A stretch of 41,953 nt of DNA from Shimia marina. Lineage in GTDB: Bacteria; Pseudomonadota; Alphaproteobacteria; Rhodobacterales; Rhodobacteraceae. Numbering within the stretch: the first letter of the stretch is position 1; each line of letters begins with the position of its first letter. The notes under the pieces are model-generated. The model was not told the DNA's origin, ran no database searches, and worked only from the letters and a program-made list of their open reading frames with translations. Both the position numbers and the translations under genes were made by a program. The DNA lies in contig NZ_CYPW01000016.1 of the NCBI RefSeq assembly GCF_001458175.1, positions 1 to 41,953 of the forward strand, written 5' to 3'. Of the stretch, positions 26,475 to 34,895 are shown one piece after another.

Positions 26475-28100
26475 TTACACCATGTCAGGCAGCTTATGGT
26501 CGGCAAACTGCTTTCGCAGCGTGAGTTTGGAGACTTTGCCAGTGGCCGTCATCGGCAGTTCTTCTACAAACACCACATCGTCAGGCAACTGCCATTTGGC
26601 AAAATGCTCTTCCAGCAGCGCCATCAGTTCACTAACCTCCGGGGTGCCGTCCGGCCCCGGCACCACAACCAGCAACGGGCGCTCGTCCCACTTGGGATGG
26701 GCCACGGCGATCACGGCACAATTTGCCACCTTTGGATGTGCCATCACGGTATTTTCCAGATCGAGCGAACTGATCCACTCCCCCCCTGATTTGATCAGGT
26801 CTTTGGCACGGTCGGTGATGGTCAGGTAGCCATGGCCATCAATGGTCGCCACATCCCCGGTGCCAAACCAGCCATCGGCATCAAAGGCCCCTGCGTTGGC
26901 CTCTTCGTTCTCAAAATAACCCGCCGTGATGTTGTTGCCGCGCACAAACAACTCGCCAGCGGCTTCGCCGTCATGGGGCAGACGTTTGCCATCTTCATCA
27001 ACAATTTTCAGATCCACACCAAAGATCCGCCGCCCCTGACAGGATTTGATCGCCACACGCTCTTCCAATGTGCGGTCTTCCAGATGCACGGGAAGGTTGC
27101 CCAAAGTGCCTACCGGGCTCATTTCCGTCATACCCCAGGCGTGACAGACGTTGACGCCGTTTTCCTCAAAATAGGTGATCATACTGGCTGGCGCAGCGGA
27201 GCCGCCGATCACCAGATCCCCCAGCCCATGCGGCATGCGGCCCCGCTTGGCCATCTCTCCCTGAAGGCCCAGCCACACCGTCGGCACACCCCAAGCGGAA
27301 TAGACATCTTCGTTTTCCATCAGGTCAAACAGGCTCGCCCCATCCAGAGCGCCGCCCGGGAACACAAGCGATGCGCCCGTCAGCAACGCAATAAATGGCA
27401 GCCCCCATGCGTTCACGTGGAAGAGCGGCACCACCGGCAGAATGCGTTTGCCCGGCTGACAGACATGCGGCATCGAGAGCCCCACTGTCATCGCATGCAA
27501 CACAGTGGAGCGATGGGTATAAAGCGTGCCCTTTGGGTTCCCAGTGGTGCCTGAGGTATAGCACAGACCTGCGGCCGTATCTTCCGGCAGCTCCGGCCAA
27601 TCAAAACTCTCAGATTGCGCCGCGAGCAACTCCTCATAACAGAGGAAGTCCCCCTCCGGCATATGGTCCCGATCTGTCATCACCACCACTTTGAGGCTTT
27701 CAGGCCATTGCGCGCGCAGTGCATTGACCAGCGGCACAAAGGTCGTGTCCACAAACAGCATGGTATCTTTGGCATGCGTGACGATATAGGTCATCTGTTC
27801 CGCTGACAGGCGCGGGTTGATTGTATGGCACACGCCTCCGGCACCGGAAATGGCGTAGTAGAGCTCAAGATGGCGGTAACCGTTCCATGCCAAAGTGGCG
27901 ATACGATCCCCCACCTGCATACCCTCCGCCTGAAGGGCATTGGCAAGCCGCGCCACACGCAACGCCATTTCAGCATAGGTCTGACGGTGCAGATCGCCTT
28001 CGGTACGTACCGAAACCACTTCGCCTGTTGGGTGAATTTCCGCCGCAAACTTGAGAATGTCCGCAATATTGAGCGGACGCATCATCATAGACCCTAGCAT
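26475..28100 (-). CDS. Acyl-CoA ligase (AMP-forming fatty-acid/alkanoate type)
   Basis: 541 residues from the ATG at 28100, with GGGAGG five bases upstream; the open frame extends 23 codons further without a comparable site. Adenylate-forming motifs are complete: YTSGTTGNPKG (181-191), AWGMTEMSPVG, and the C-terminal GWFGTGDVATIDGHGYLTI followed by TDRAKDLIKSGGEWIS, plus TATGKVSKLTLR with the catalytic Lys. It activates a carboxylic acid to its CoA thioester. Medium or long-chain fatty acids are the default guess; methylmercaptopropionate (DmdB) ligases of roseobacters belong to the same family and cannot be excluded. It is the first gene of the minus-strand set. Confidence 0.92.
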   Translation of the reverse strand: MLGSMMMRPLNIADILKFAAEIHPTGEVVSVRTEGDLHRQTYAEMALRVARLANALQAEGMQVGDRIATLAWNGYRHLELYYAISGAGGVCHTINPRLSAEQMTYIVTHAKDTMLFVDTTFVPLVNALRAQWPESLKVVVMTDRDHMPEGDFLCYEELLAAQSESFDWPELPEDTAAGLCYTSGTTGNPKGTLYTHRSTVLHAMTVGLSMPHVCQPGKRILPVVPLFHVNAWGLPFIALLTGASLVFPGGALDGASLFDLMENEDVYSAWGVPTVWLGLQGEMAKRGRMPHGLGDLVIGGSAAPASMITYFEENGVNVCHAWGMTEMSPVGTLGNLPVHLEDRTLEERVAIKSCQGRRIFGVDLKIVDEDGKRLPHDGEAAGELFVRGNNITAGYFENEEANAGAFDADGWFGTGDVATIDGHGYLTITDRAKDLIKSGGEWISSLDLENTVMAHPKVANCAVIAVAHPKWDERPLLVVVPGPDGTPEVSELMALLEEHFAKWQLPDDVVFVEELPMTATGKVSKLTLRKQFADHKLPDMV

Positions 28101-28226
28101 CGAGGCCTCCCTGCCTGAGATTGTCATGTGCTGCAAAACATAGGCTTCGCGCATGAGAGAGGGAAGCACGGTTGCAAAATGCCGCTACGTCGCTCGCGCT
28201 AAAGTTTTGCATTTCTGCGGGACCAA

Positions 28227-28250
28227 TCACTGTGCGCATACACACAGTGA
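28227..28250. promoter_or_regulatory. Perfect palindrome between divergent genes, candidate operator
   Basis: TCACTGTG (28227-28234), eight-base spacer CGCATACA, CACAGTGA (28243-28250). It lies in the 217-base region between the acyl-CoA ligase and pirin starts. Length and symmetry suit a TetR-type dimer; the TetR gene at 29302-29889 is a candidate partner (inference). Confidence 0.5.
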
Positions 28251-28317
28251 CCGCGCGGCCACGTCCGTTTTCCGCAAGCCTTCCCGCTCCTAACTTGCTG
28301 GGGAAAGGAGAGACATC

Positions 28318-29229
28318 ATGTCAATCAGACCCGTATTGGAACAGCGCAAGGCCGTCGCAGCCATGGAAGGTGCCGGAGTGCATCTGCACCGCGTGTTTGG
28401 GTTTCAGGACCCTACCGAGCTTGATCCCTTTCTGATGATGGATCACTTCCGAAATGATGATCCACGCCTGTTTGAGGCAGGCTTTCCGTGGCATCCGCAT
28501 CGCGGCATTGAAACCATCACCTATGTGATTGATGGCGCTGTGGAACATCAGGACAGCTTGGGCAACACCGGCAACCTGGGAGCGGGCGACGTGCAATGGA
28601 TGACCGCCGGGCGCGGTATCCTGCATCAGGAAATGCCCACCGCCAATGCACAGGGTGTGAACCACGGTTTTCAGCTCTGGGCCAACCTGCCGCGTGATCT
28701 GAAAATGACCGATCCCCGCTATCAGGATGTCACATCCAGAGAAATCCCGGAGATCATCGAAGATGACGGCACCAAAGTGCGCGTGATCATCGGCAGCTTT
28801 TGGGGGCAACGAGGGCCTGTGGATGGAATTGCCGCGGATCCCATGTTTCTGGATGTCACCGTGCCATCAGGCGCAAAAAAGACCTTCCCGATCGACACCC
28901 GCCGCCGAGCCTTTGCCTATGTTTTTGAAGGCGATGCCGCCTTTGCCGATGCCAGCCAACCGACCGGCATCTTGCTCGAAAAAGAGGTGGCAGGCGAAGA
29001 GCTCAACATCCGCGACATGAGCGGAGACCGCACGCTCATTCGCTTCGGATCCGGCGACGAGGTCACCGTGCAGGCCGGAGAGCAAGGCGTGCGCTTTCTT
29101 CTGGTTTCAGGCCAGCCCATTCAGGAGCCCGTGGCGTGGCACGGTCCAATTGTCATGAACACCCAAGCGGAGTTGCAACAGGCTTTTACTGAGCTGCGCA
29201 ATGGCACATTCATCAAACCAGCCCACTGA
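28318..29229 (+). CDS. Pirin family cupin protein
   Basis: 303 residues. The pirin metal site is intact: His59 and His61 in WHPHRGIETITYV, His103 and Glu105 in GRGILHQEM. The bicupin layout continues with a second cupin half from about residue 155 (VRVIIGSFWGQRGPVDGI). Bacterial pirins bind Fe and have been linked to quercetinase-like activity, redox sensing or control of central metabolism; the role here is open. The ATG follows AAAGGAG. It is divergent from the acyl-CoA ligase and convergent with the TetR gene; a weak GC-rich hairpin after its stop has no T run. Confidence 0.93.
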   Translation: MSIRPVLEQRKAVAAMEGAGVHLHRVFGFQDPTELDPFLMMDHFRNDDPRLFEAGFPWHPHRGIETITYVIDGAVEHQDSLGNTGNLGAGDVQWMTAGRGILHQEMPTANAQGVNHGFQLWANLPRDLKMTDPRYQDVTSREIPEIIEDDGTKVRVIIGSFWGQRGPVDGIAADPMFLDVTVPSGAKKTFPIDTRRRAFAYVFEGDAAFADASQPTGILLEKEVAGEELNIRDMSGDRTLIRFGSGDEVTVQAGEQGVRFLLVSGQPIQEPVAWHGPIVMNTQAELQQAFTELRNGTFIKPAH

Positions 29230-29301
29230 ACAAGCTGGCGGGGGCAGACCTCCACCAGCCGTCAAGGCTTTGCAGCGCGCGTCAAAGATCCATCGCAGGT
29301 A

Positions 29302-29889
29302 TCACGCCCCAACCGCTTTGCGCACCATATCCCAATAGATCTGCTCCACCTCTTCCAGAGACAGGCGCCCCCCCTCACGAAACCATGTATTCACTCCGGT
29401 CAGCATGGCGATCACCGCCATGGTGGTGACCTTCGGGTCCGCCACGGTAAAATCCCCGCTGATCACTCCCGCCCGCAGGATCTCTTCCAGTTGGTCCTCA
29501 TAGACACGGCGCAGTGCTTCAATCGCTGCGAAATTTTCAGGGCTCAGATTGCGCAGTTCCATATAGGCAATAAAAACCGCGTCAGGGCGTTCGGAGTGAA
29601 ACCGAATGTGCATGCGCGTGAAGCTTTCCAGCGCTGCCGCAGGCGACGGAGGTGCCGCCAGGGCCGCCCGAGAGGCCAGCAACTCGTCCATATGGGTTTT
29701 CATAAGATCAAACAGCAAGCTCTGTTTGTCTGGTGTGTAATTATAAAGCGCCCCCGCCTGCACCCCAACATCGCGCGCAATCTGGCGCATCGACACGGCC
29801 GCATAGCCATGTCGCGCAAACAACGTGAGCGCGGCCTTGCGCACGCGAGGACCGGTGATACCGGAATGAGAGCCTTGTGTTCGTGCCAT
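29302..29889 (-). CDS. TetR/AcrR family transcriptional regulator
   Basis: 195 residues. The N-terminal helix-turn-helix spans about residues 15-60 (ALTLFARHGYAAVSMRQIAR, then DVGVQAGALYNYTPDKQSLL), where YNY and the following basic residues are typical. The C-terminal ligand-binding region is longer and all-helical, ending TWFREGGRLSLEEVEQIYWD, similar to regulators of fatty-acid or acyl-CoA genes. It probably controls the nearby acyl-CoA gene set and perhaps the pirin gene, with an acyl-CoA as effector; this is inference from position. A quasi-palindrome lies 15 bases upstream of its start. Confidence 0.9.
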   Translation of the reverse strand: MARTQGSHSGITGPRVRKAALTLFARHGYAAVSMRQIARDVGVQAGALYNYTPDKQSLLFDLMKTHMDELLASRAALAAPPSPAAALESFTRMHIRFHSERPDAVFIAYMELRNLSPENFAAIEALRRVYEDQLEEILRAGVISGDFTVADPKVTTMAVIAMLTGVNTWFREGGRLSLEEVEQIYWDMVRKAVGA

Positions 29890-29903
29890 TTCCTCAGGCT
29901 ATC

Positions 29904-29915
29904 TGAACATACGTT
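29904..29915. promoter_or_regulatory. Candidate TetR autoregulatory site
   Basis: GAAC-ATAC-GTTC, a short inverted repeat immediately upstream of the tetR start codon. Location fits autorepression, but the repeat has only four-base arms. Confidence 0.3.
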
Positions 29916-30030
29916 CCTTTAAAACCCTGCCAATCGGTGTGCAAACCGACGTTCTGGGCTATTGGTGACTTGTATGACGCCTCTTCTCCAGTCCATAACC
30001 ATGCCGACAAAGCAGCATGAGGAGCACAGG

Positions 30031-30273
30031 GTGATCCGTCTTTTGAAATGCCATAGCGGCCTTTTGGCTGTGCTTGCAAGCCTTGCAAGCTGCGGTCAAA
30101 TTCCCGGTCTCGATGCGGCACTGGAAGAGCGCAATGCAGGCACGGAATATCCCGATATCCTCCCCGCCTCAGAGCTACCCACTCCAGCGCCACCTCGGCT
30201 CACGGAAACCACCGAGGCCGAGCTGGAAGCCCGACGCGCCCGTCTCGAACGCCGCGCCGCCGCTTTGCAGTAA
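30031..30273 (+). CDS. Small predicted lipoprotein
   Basis: 80 residues from the GTG at 30031, preceded by GAGGAG at six bases; an in-frame extension upstream lacks a ribosome site. The N-terminus VIRLLKCHSGLLAVLASLAS followed by CG is a lipoprotein signal with lipobox Leu-Ala-Ser-Cys, giving a mature lipoprotein of about 60 residues. The mature part has a Pro-rich stretch (PASELPTPAPPRL) and a charged helical end (EAELEARRARLERRAAALQ). Aspartate does not follow the cysteine, so outer-membrane sorting is likely. It lies about 100 bases upstream of hom, possibly in one transcript. Function is unknown. Confidence 0.72.
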   Translation: MIRLLKCHSGLLAVLASLASCGQIPGLDAALEERNAGTEYPDILPASELPTPAPPRLTETTEAELEARRARLERRAAALQ

Positions 30274-30369
30274 AGATCAGGCCTGCGCTGCGTTGCGCAG
30301 CCCGCCAAGAGCCGATACACGGCACATCAACACAATCAACCAGACCACCACTTTTTGAGGACGTGCCCC

Positions 30370-31668
30370 ATGACCAACTCCCAGCCTTCTCCGCTTCGCC
30401 TTGGGATTGCCGGACTGGGCACCGTCGGCGTTGGCGTGATCAAGATTGTGCGCCAAAAGGCCAATCTTCTGGCCGCCCGCACAGGCCGCCCCATTGAAAT
30501 CACCGCCGTCAGCGCCCGTTCCAAGGATAAAGACCGCGGCGTATCTCTGGCCGGATATGCTTGGGAGGAGGATCCTGTCGCCCTGGCAAAGCGCGACGAT
30601 GTGGACGTTTTTGTCGAACTGATGGGGGGCGAAAACGGCCCCGCCAAAGACGCCATCGAAGCGGCTCTGGCACTGGGCAAAGATGTGGTGACCGCCAACA
30701 AGGCACTGCTGGCCCACCATGGTCAGGCCTTGGCCGAAACTGCTGAAGACAAAGGCGCGGTCATCCGCTTTGAAGCGGCCGTGGCCGGCGGCATCCCGGT
30801 GATCAAAGCCCTCACTGAAGGTCTTGCTGGCAACGAAATCACCCGCGTCATGGGCGTGATGAACGGCACCTGCAACTATATCCTGACCCGGATGCAGGAT
30901 GCGGGCCTGCCCTATGATGAGGTTTTTGCCGAAGCCGATGCTTTGGGCTATCTGGAGGCAGATCCAAATCTGGATGTCGGCGGCATAGATGCCGGCCATA
31001 AGCTCTCCCTGCTCTCCGCCATCGCTTTTGGCACACAGGTGGATTTTGACGGCGTTGAGCTGGAAGGCATTCAGCGCATCTCCATCGAAGACATCCATCA
31101 GGCCGCTGAACTCGGGTATAAAATCAAACTGCTTGGCGTCACGCAAATGACAGGCCGCGGTCTGGAACAGCGTATGTCCCCCTGCCTTGTGCCTGCTGAA
31201 AGCCCTCTGGGCCAGCTCACCGGAGGCACCAATATGGTGGTGATCGAAGGCGATGCGGTGGAACAGGTGGTCTTGCGCGGTCCCGGCGCCGGCGAAGGCC
31301 CCACCGCCAGCGCTGTGATGGGCGACGTCTGTGATATTGCCCGTGGCCTGCGCCTCTCGACGTTTGGCGTGCCCGCAAAGGCGCTTGTCACCGCAAAGGC
31401 CGCGCGTTCCAATTCTCCAGCGCCCTATTATTTGCGCCTCGCGCTGCAAGATCGCCCCGGCGCCATGGCAAAGATCGCGACAGCCCTTGGAGACAACGGC
31501 ATCAGCATTGATCGCATGCGTCAAACACGCCATGCTGAAGCCCATGCGCCGGTGCTTATCGTGACTCACAAAACCCAGCGCGCCGACCTGGACGCTGCCA
31601 TTGAAGCCATGCGCGCCACCGGCGTGATGGCCGCAGATCCGGTGGCCCTGCGCATTGAACAGATTTAA
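30370..31668 (+). CDS. hom: Homoserine dehydrogenase
   Basis: 432 residues from the ATG at 30370, preceded by TTGAGGAC; a TTG five codons upstream is less likely. The NAD(P)-binding motif GIAGLGTVGVGVI starts at residue 12. The catalytic region includes ANKALLAHHG, GGIPVIKAL and NGTCNYILTRM, followed by DPNLDVGGIDAGHKLSLL. A C-terminal ACT domain (YYLRLALQDRPGAMAKIATA, from about residue 355) implies feedback control by threonine. It reduces aspartate semialdehyde to homoserine for threonine, methionine and isoleucine synthesis. glpX lies 101 bases downstream on the same strand. Confidence 0.97.
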   Translation: MTNSQPSPLRLGIAGLGTVGVGVIKIVRQKANLLAARTGRPIEITAVSARSKDKDRGVSLAGYAWEEDPVALAKRDDVDVFVELMGGENGPAKDAIEAALALGKDVVTANKALLAHHGQALAETAEDKGAVIRFEAAVAGGIPVIKALTEGLAGNEITRVMGVMNGTCNYILTRMQDAGLPYDEVFAEADALGYLEADPNLDVGGIDAGHKLSLLSAIAFGTQVDFDGVELEGIQRISIEDIHQAAELGYKIKLLGVTQMTGRGLEQRMSPCLVPAESPLGQLTGGTNMVVIEGDAVEQVVLRGPGAGEGPTASAVMGDVCDIARGLRLSTFGVPAKALVTAKAARSNSPAPYYLRLALQDRPGAMAKIATALGDNGISIDRMRQTRHAEAHAPVLIVTHKTQRADLDAAIEAMRATGVMAADPVALRIEQI

Positions 31669-31690
31669 GTAGACGGATTTTCAGCCCCAA

Positions 31691-31726
31691 AGGGGCGCAC
31701 GGCAGACTTGTGAGCGGCGCGCCCCT
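31691..31726. other. Hairpin between hom and glpX
   Basis: AGGGGCGC (31691-31698) pairs with GCGCCCCT (31719-31726) over a 20-base loop; an alternative small hairpin GCCCC-AAA-GGGGC covers 31684-31696. There is no T run, so it is more likely an RNA processing or stability structure than a terminator. Confidence 0.4.
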
Positions 31727-31769
31727 ACGATAATCGGTATTTTAACACGCATATAAGGACCTCCTCCCA

Positions 31770-32744
31770 ATGTCTCAAAAGCCGGAATTTCACGACCGCA
31801 TGTTGTCCCTTGGCTTGGCCCGTGTGGCCGAGCAAGCCGCCATCGCCTCCGCTGCCCTGATCGGCAACGGCGATGAGAAGGCCGCCGATCAGGCCGCCGT
31901 AAACGCCATGCGCGAACAGTTGAACCTGCTGGACATCGCCGGCGTGGTGGTGATCGGCGAAGGCGAGCGCGACGAAGCGCCCATGCTCTACATTGGCGAA
32001 GAAGTGGGCACCGGCGAAGGCCCCGGCGTGGACATCGCGCTGGACCCGCTGGAAGGCACCACGCTGACCGCCAAAGACATGCCCAACGCGCTGACCGTGA
32101 TCGCCATGGGCCCGCGTGGCTCCATGCTGCACGCCCCAGACACTTATATGGACAAGCTGGCCATTGGCCCGGGCTACCCCGAAAATGTCGTGTCCCTGGA
32201 CATGAGCCCCAAAGAACGCGTCCAAGCCCTGGCCAAGGCCAAAGGCTGCGAAACCACGGATATCACCGTCTGCATTCTGGAGCGTCCGCGCCACGAAGAC
32301 ATGATCGACGAAGTCCGCGCCACCGGTGCTTCCATTCGCCTCATCACTGATGGCGATGTGGCTGGTGTGATGCACTGCGCCGAATCGGAAGAAACCGGCA
32401 TCGACATGTATATGGGCCGCGGCGGCGCACCAGAGGGTGTTCTGGCCGCTGCCGCACTGAAATGCATGGGCGGCCAGATGTGGGGCCGTCTGGTGTTCCG
32501 CAATGATGATGAGCGCGCCCGTGCCGCCAAAACCGGCATCACCGATCTGGATCGCATTTATTCTCGGGACGAGATGGTCACACAGGACGTCATCTTTGCC
32601 GCAACCGGCGTGACCGGCGGCTCGCTGCTGCCCCGTATCAAACGCACCCCCGGCTGGATCGAAACCGAAACCCTGCTGATGCGCTCCAAATCCGGTTCTG
32701 TCCGGCGCGTGACCTACCGCGCGCCAGTAGATCAGACCTCTTGA
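31770..32744 (+). CDS. glpX: Class II fructose-1,6-bisphosphatase (GlpX)
   Basis: 324 residues, the usual GlpX length. Metal and phosphate-binding motifs of the lithium-sensitive phosphatase superfamily are intact: GEGERDEAPMLYIGEE (63-78), DPLEGTT (92-98), and later ITDGDVAGVM with MGRGGAPEGVLAAAALKCMG. It hydrolyses fructose-1,6-bisphosphate (and often sedoheptulose-1,7-bisphosphate) in gluconeogenesis and related cycles in the cytosol. AAGGA precedes the ATG. A strong terminator follows about 48 bases after the stop, so the hom-glpX transcript probably ends there. Confidence 0.96.
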   Translation: MSQKPEFHDRMLSLGLARVAEQAAIASAALIGNGDEKAADQAAVNAMREQLNLLDIAGVVVIGEGERDEAPMLYIGEEVGTGEGPGVDIALDPLEGTTLTAKDMPNALTVIAMGPRGSMLHAPDTYMDKLAIGPGYPENVVSLDMSPKERVQALAKAKGCETTDITVCILERPRHEDMIDEVRATGASIRLITDGDVAGVMHCAESEETGIDMYMGRGGAPEGVLAAAALKCMGGQMWGRLVFRNDDERARAAKTGITDLDRIYSRDEMVTQDVIFAATGVTGGSLLPRIKRTPGWIETETLLMRSKSGSVRRVTYRAPVDQTS

Positions 32745-32791
32745 ACCTGATCCGCATCCTTGATTGACTGGGCCACGCGCCCGCCTTTGAT

Positions 32792-32816
32792 GGCCCGCCT
32801 TCTGGCGGGCCTTTTC
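32792..32816 (+). terminator. Intrinsic terminator after glpX
   Basis: GGCCCGCC (32792-32799), loop TTCT, GGCGGGCC (32804-32811), followed by TTTTC. A textbook rho-independent terminator just before recJ. Confidence 0.9.
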
Positions 32817-32835
32817 ACAAGATGAAAGCCCCTCC

Positions 32836-34584
32836 ATGACTGACTTCCTTGGTGTTTCTGAAAGCCTGACCGGACGACGTTGGGTGGGACCAGATGTCGA
32901 AACAACGCGCGCCGCCGAACTGCTGGCACAGGACACGGCGCTGCCGCCAGCACTCTGTGCGGTGCTTGCACGCCGGGGCGTGTCCGCAGCCGAAGCCGCA
33001 GGGTTTCTTGACCCCAAGCTGGTGGACCTGCTGCCGGATCCGCGCACAATCAAAGACATGGAGGCCGCCGCACAGCGGTTTCTGGCCTCTGTGCGCCAAC
33101 GCCAGCGCATCGCCGTCTTTGCCGACTACGATGTGGATGGCGGCACCTCAGCCGCCCTGCTGATCACCTGGCTGCGCACGATGGACCTGCCTGCAACGCT
33201 CTATGTGCCGGATCGCATTGATGAAGGCTATGGCCCCAATGAACCTGCCATGGCGGCCTTGGCCAAAGACCATGACCTGATCATCTGTGTGGACTGCGGC
33301 ACCCTCAGCCACGCGCCCATCGCCGCTGCCAAAGGCGCCGATGTGATTGTGCTGGATCACCACCTCGGCGGCGAAACCCTGCCGGACTGCGTTGCCGTGG
33401 TGAACCCCAACCGACAGGATGAAAGTGGCGATCTTGCCCATCTCTGCGCCGCCTCGGTGGTGTTCCTCATGCTGGTGGAAGCGAATCGCCAGATGCGCGA
33501 GGCCGATGGCACACGGGGGCCGGATCTGATGGCGATGCTCGATCTGGTGGCCCTGGGCACAGTTGCCGATGTGGCGCCCCTGATTGGGGTGAACCGCGCG
33601 CTGGTGCGTCAAGGGCTGAAAGTCATGGCCCGACGCGAACGCCCCGGCGTCGTGGCGCTTTCTGATGTCAGCCGCATGGACAGCGCGCCCAACAGCTACC
33701 ACCTCGGCTTCCTTCTGGGGCCGCGCGTCAATGCCGGTGGCCGCATCGGTCAGGCCGATCTGGGCGCGCGCCTGCTGTCCACGGACAACCCGCAAGAGGC
33801 ACAGGCCATCGCGGCCCGTATGGATGAACTCAACACAGAACGGCGCGATATCGAAGCCGCCGTACGCGCCGCCGCCATGGCACAGGCCGAAGAGCGCGGT
33901 CTGGACGCACCGCTGGTCTGGGCGGCAGGCGAAGGCTGGCATCCCGGTGTAGTGGGCATCGTGGCATCGCGCTTGAAAGAGGCCACCAACCGCCCCGCCA
34001 TCGTGATTGGCCTTGATGGCGCAGAAGGCAAGGGCTCAGGTCGGTCCGTCTCGGGCGTGGATCTGGGCGTCTCCATTCAGAAACTCGCCGCCGAAGGGCT
34101 GTTAATCAAAGGTGGCGGGCACAAGATGGCCGCAGGTCTCACCGTCGCCCGCGATCAACTGGAACCCGCCATGCAGCGCCTGACAGAGTTGATGGCAAAA
34201 CAGGGCGCTGGCGACATGGGGCCTGCGGACCTGAAACTCGACAGTCTGCTGATGCCCACCGCCGCCTCCGTGGAACTGATCAGCGACATTGAAAAGGCAG
34301 GGCCCTTTGGCGCCGGGGCCCCAGCGCCGCGCTTTGCCTTTCCGGACGTAGAGATTCGCTTCACCAAACGCGTCGGCGAAAGCCACCTCAAACTGACTTT
34401 CGGCGACGGTTTCGGCGCACGTATCGACGCCATAGCCTTTGGGGCTTATGACACCGCATTGGGGCCCGCACTGGAAACACACGGCGGGGGCCGTTTCCAT
34501 CTCGCCGGACGCCTTGAAATCAACACCTGGGGCGGGCGTCAATCTGTGCAACTGCGCCTGGAAGACGCCGCAAAAGCGGGCTGA
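32836..34584 (+). CDS. recJ: Single-stranded-DNA-specific exonuclease RecJ
   Basis: 582 residues, typical RecJ length. DHH-family phosphoesterase motifs are clear: ADYDVDGGTSAALL (DYDVDG at 97-102), CVDCGT, and VLDHHLGG (DHH at 174-176). The DHHA1 region has GRVNAGGRIGQADLG-like sequence (RVNAGGRIGQADLGARLL) and GGGHKMAAGLTV, and the C-terminus has the OB-like segment HLKLTFGDGFGARIDAIAFG. It degrades ssDNA 5' to 3' using Mn/Mg in recombination and mismatch repair. It stands alone between the glpX terminator and the tRNA-Glu pair. Confidence 0.96.
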   Translation: MTDFLGVSESLTGRRWVGPDVETTRAAELLAQDTALPPALCAVLARRGVSAAEAAGFLDPKLVDLLPDPRTIKDMEAAAQRFLASVRQRQRIAVFADYDVDGGTSAALLITWLRTMDLPATLYVPDRIDEGYGPNEPAMAALAKDHDLIICVDCGTLSHAPIAAAKGADVIVLDHHLGGETLPDCVAVVNPNRQDESGDLAHLCAASVVFLMLVEANRQMREADGTRGPDLMAMLDLVALGTVADVAPLIGVNRALVRQGLKVMARRERPGVVALSDVSRMDSAPNSYHLGFLLGPRVNAGGRIGQADLGARLLSTDNPQEAQAIAARMDELNTERRDIEAAVRAAAMAQAEERGLDAPLVWAAGEGWHPGVVGIVASRLKEATNRPAIVIGLDGAEGKGSGRSVSGVDLGVSIQKLAAEGLLIKGGGHKMAAGLTVARDQLEPAMQRLTELMAKQGAGDMGPADLKLDSLLMPTAASVELISDIEKAGPFGAGAPAPRFAFPDVEIRFTKRVGESHLKLTFGDGFGARIDAIAFGAYDTALGPALETHGGGRFHLAGRLEINTWGGRQSVQLRLEDAAKAG

Positions 34585-34635
34585 ACCAACCTCTCCGCTT
34601 CCTCTTGACTGAAATATCCTGGGGGAATCGCGGCC

Positions 34636-34670
34636 GCGCCGCGTTGGGGGCAAAGCCCCCAACGCGGCGC
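34636..34670. repeat. Perfect 16-bp stem palindrome after recJ
   Basis: The 16-base arm at 34636-34651 pairs without mismatch with 34655-34670 around an AAA loop; the arm begins GCGCCGCGTTGGGGGC. It is very GC-rich and followed by CCCAAACAGG, not a T run. It is preceded by TGAAATATCCTGGGGGA, a phrase I associate with intergenic repeats of roseobacters (memory, not verified). It may end or stabilise the recJ transcript. Confidence 0.75.
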
Positions 34671-34728
34671 CCCAAACAGGTGCATACAGCTTTCTTGAAA
34701 AAATCGCCGCAAGCGTCAAATTTCCGCT

Positions 34729-34756
34729 TGCGCCCATCCGTCCCATTCACTAGATA
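34729..34756 (+). promoter_or_regulatory. Possible promoter of the tRNA-Glu genes
   Basis: TTGCGC (34729-34734) and TAGATA (34751-34756) with a 16-base spacer, about 20 bases before the first tRNA. The -35 arm overlaps an inverted repeat, CGCAAGCG (34708-34715) with CGCTTGCG (34725-34732). Confidence 0.35.
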
Positions 34757-34776
34757 CGCCTCACGCTTCACAGCGC

Positions 34777-34851
34777 GTCCCGTTCGTCTATCGGTTAGGA
34801 CGCCAGGTTTTCAACCTGGAAAGAGGGGTTCGATTCCCCTACGGGATGCCA
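34777..34851 (+). tRNA. tRNA-Glu (anticodon TTC), copy 1
   Basis: 75 bases including an encoded CCA. The acceptor arms GTCCCGT and ACGGGAT pair with a G-U first pair. The anticodon arm CCAGG-TTTTCAA-CCTGG gives anticodon TTC, and the T arm AGGGGTTCGATTCCCCT is standard. Identical to the copy 44 bases downstream. Confidence 0.97.
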
Positions 34852-34895
34852 GTGAAGTTCGGGTTGGAAGGCAACTTCCTGACGCACCCAAGAGC

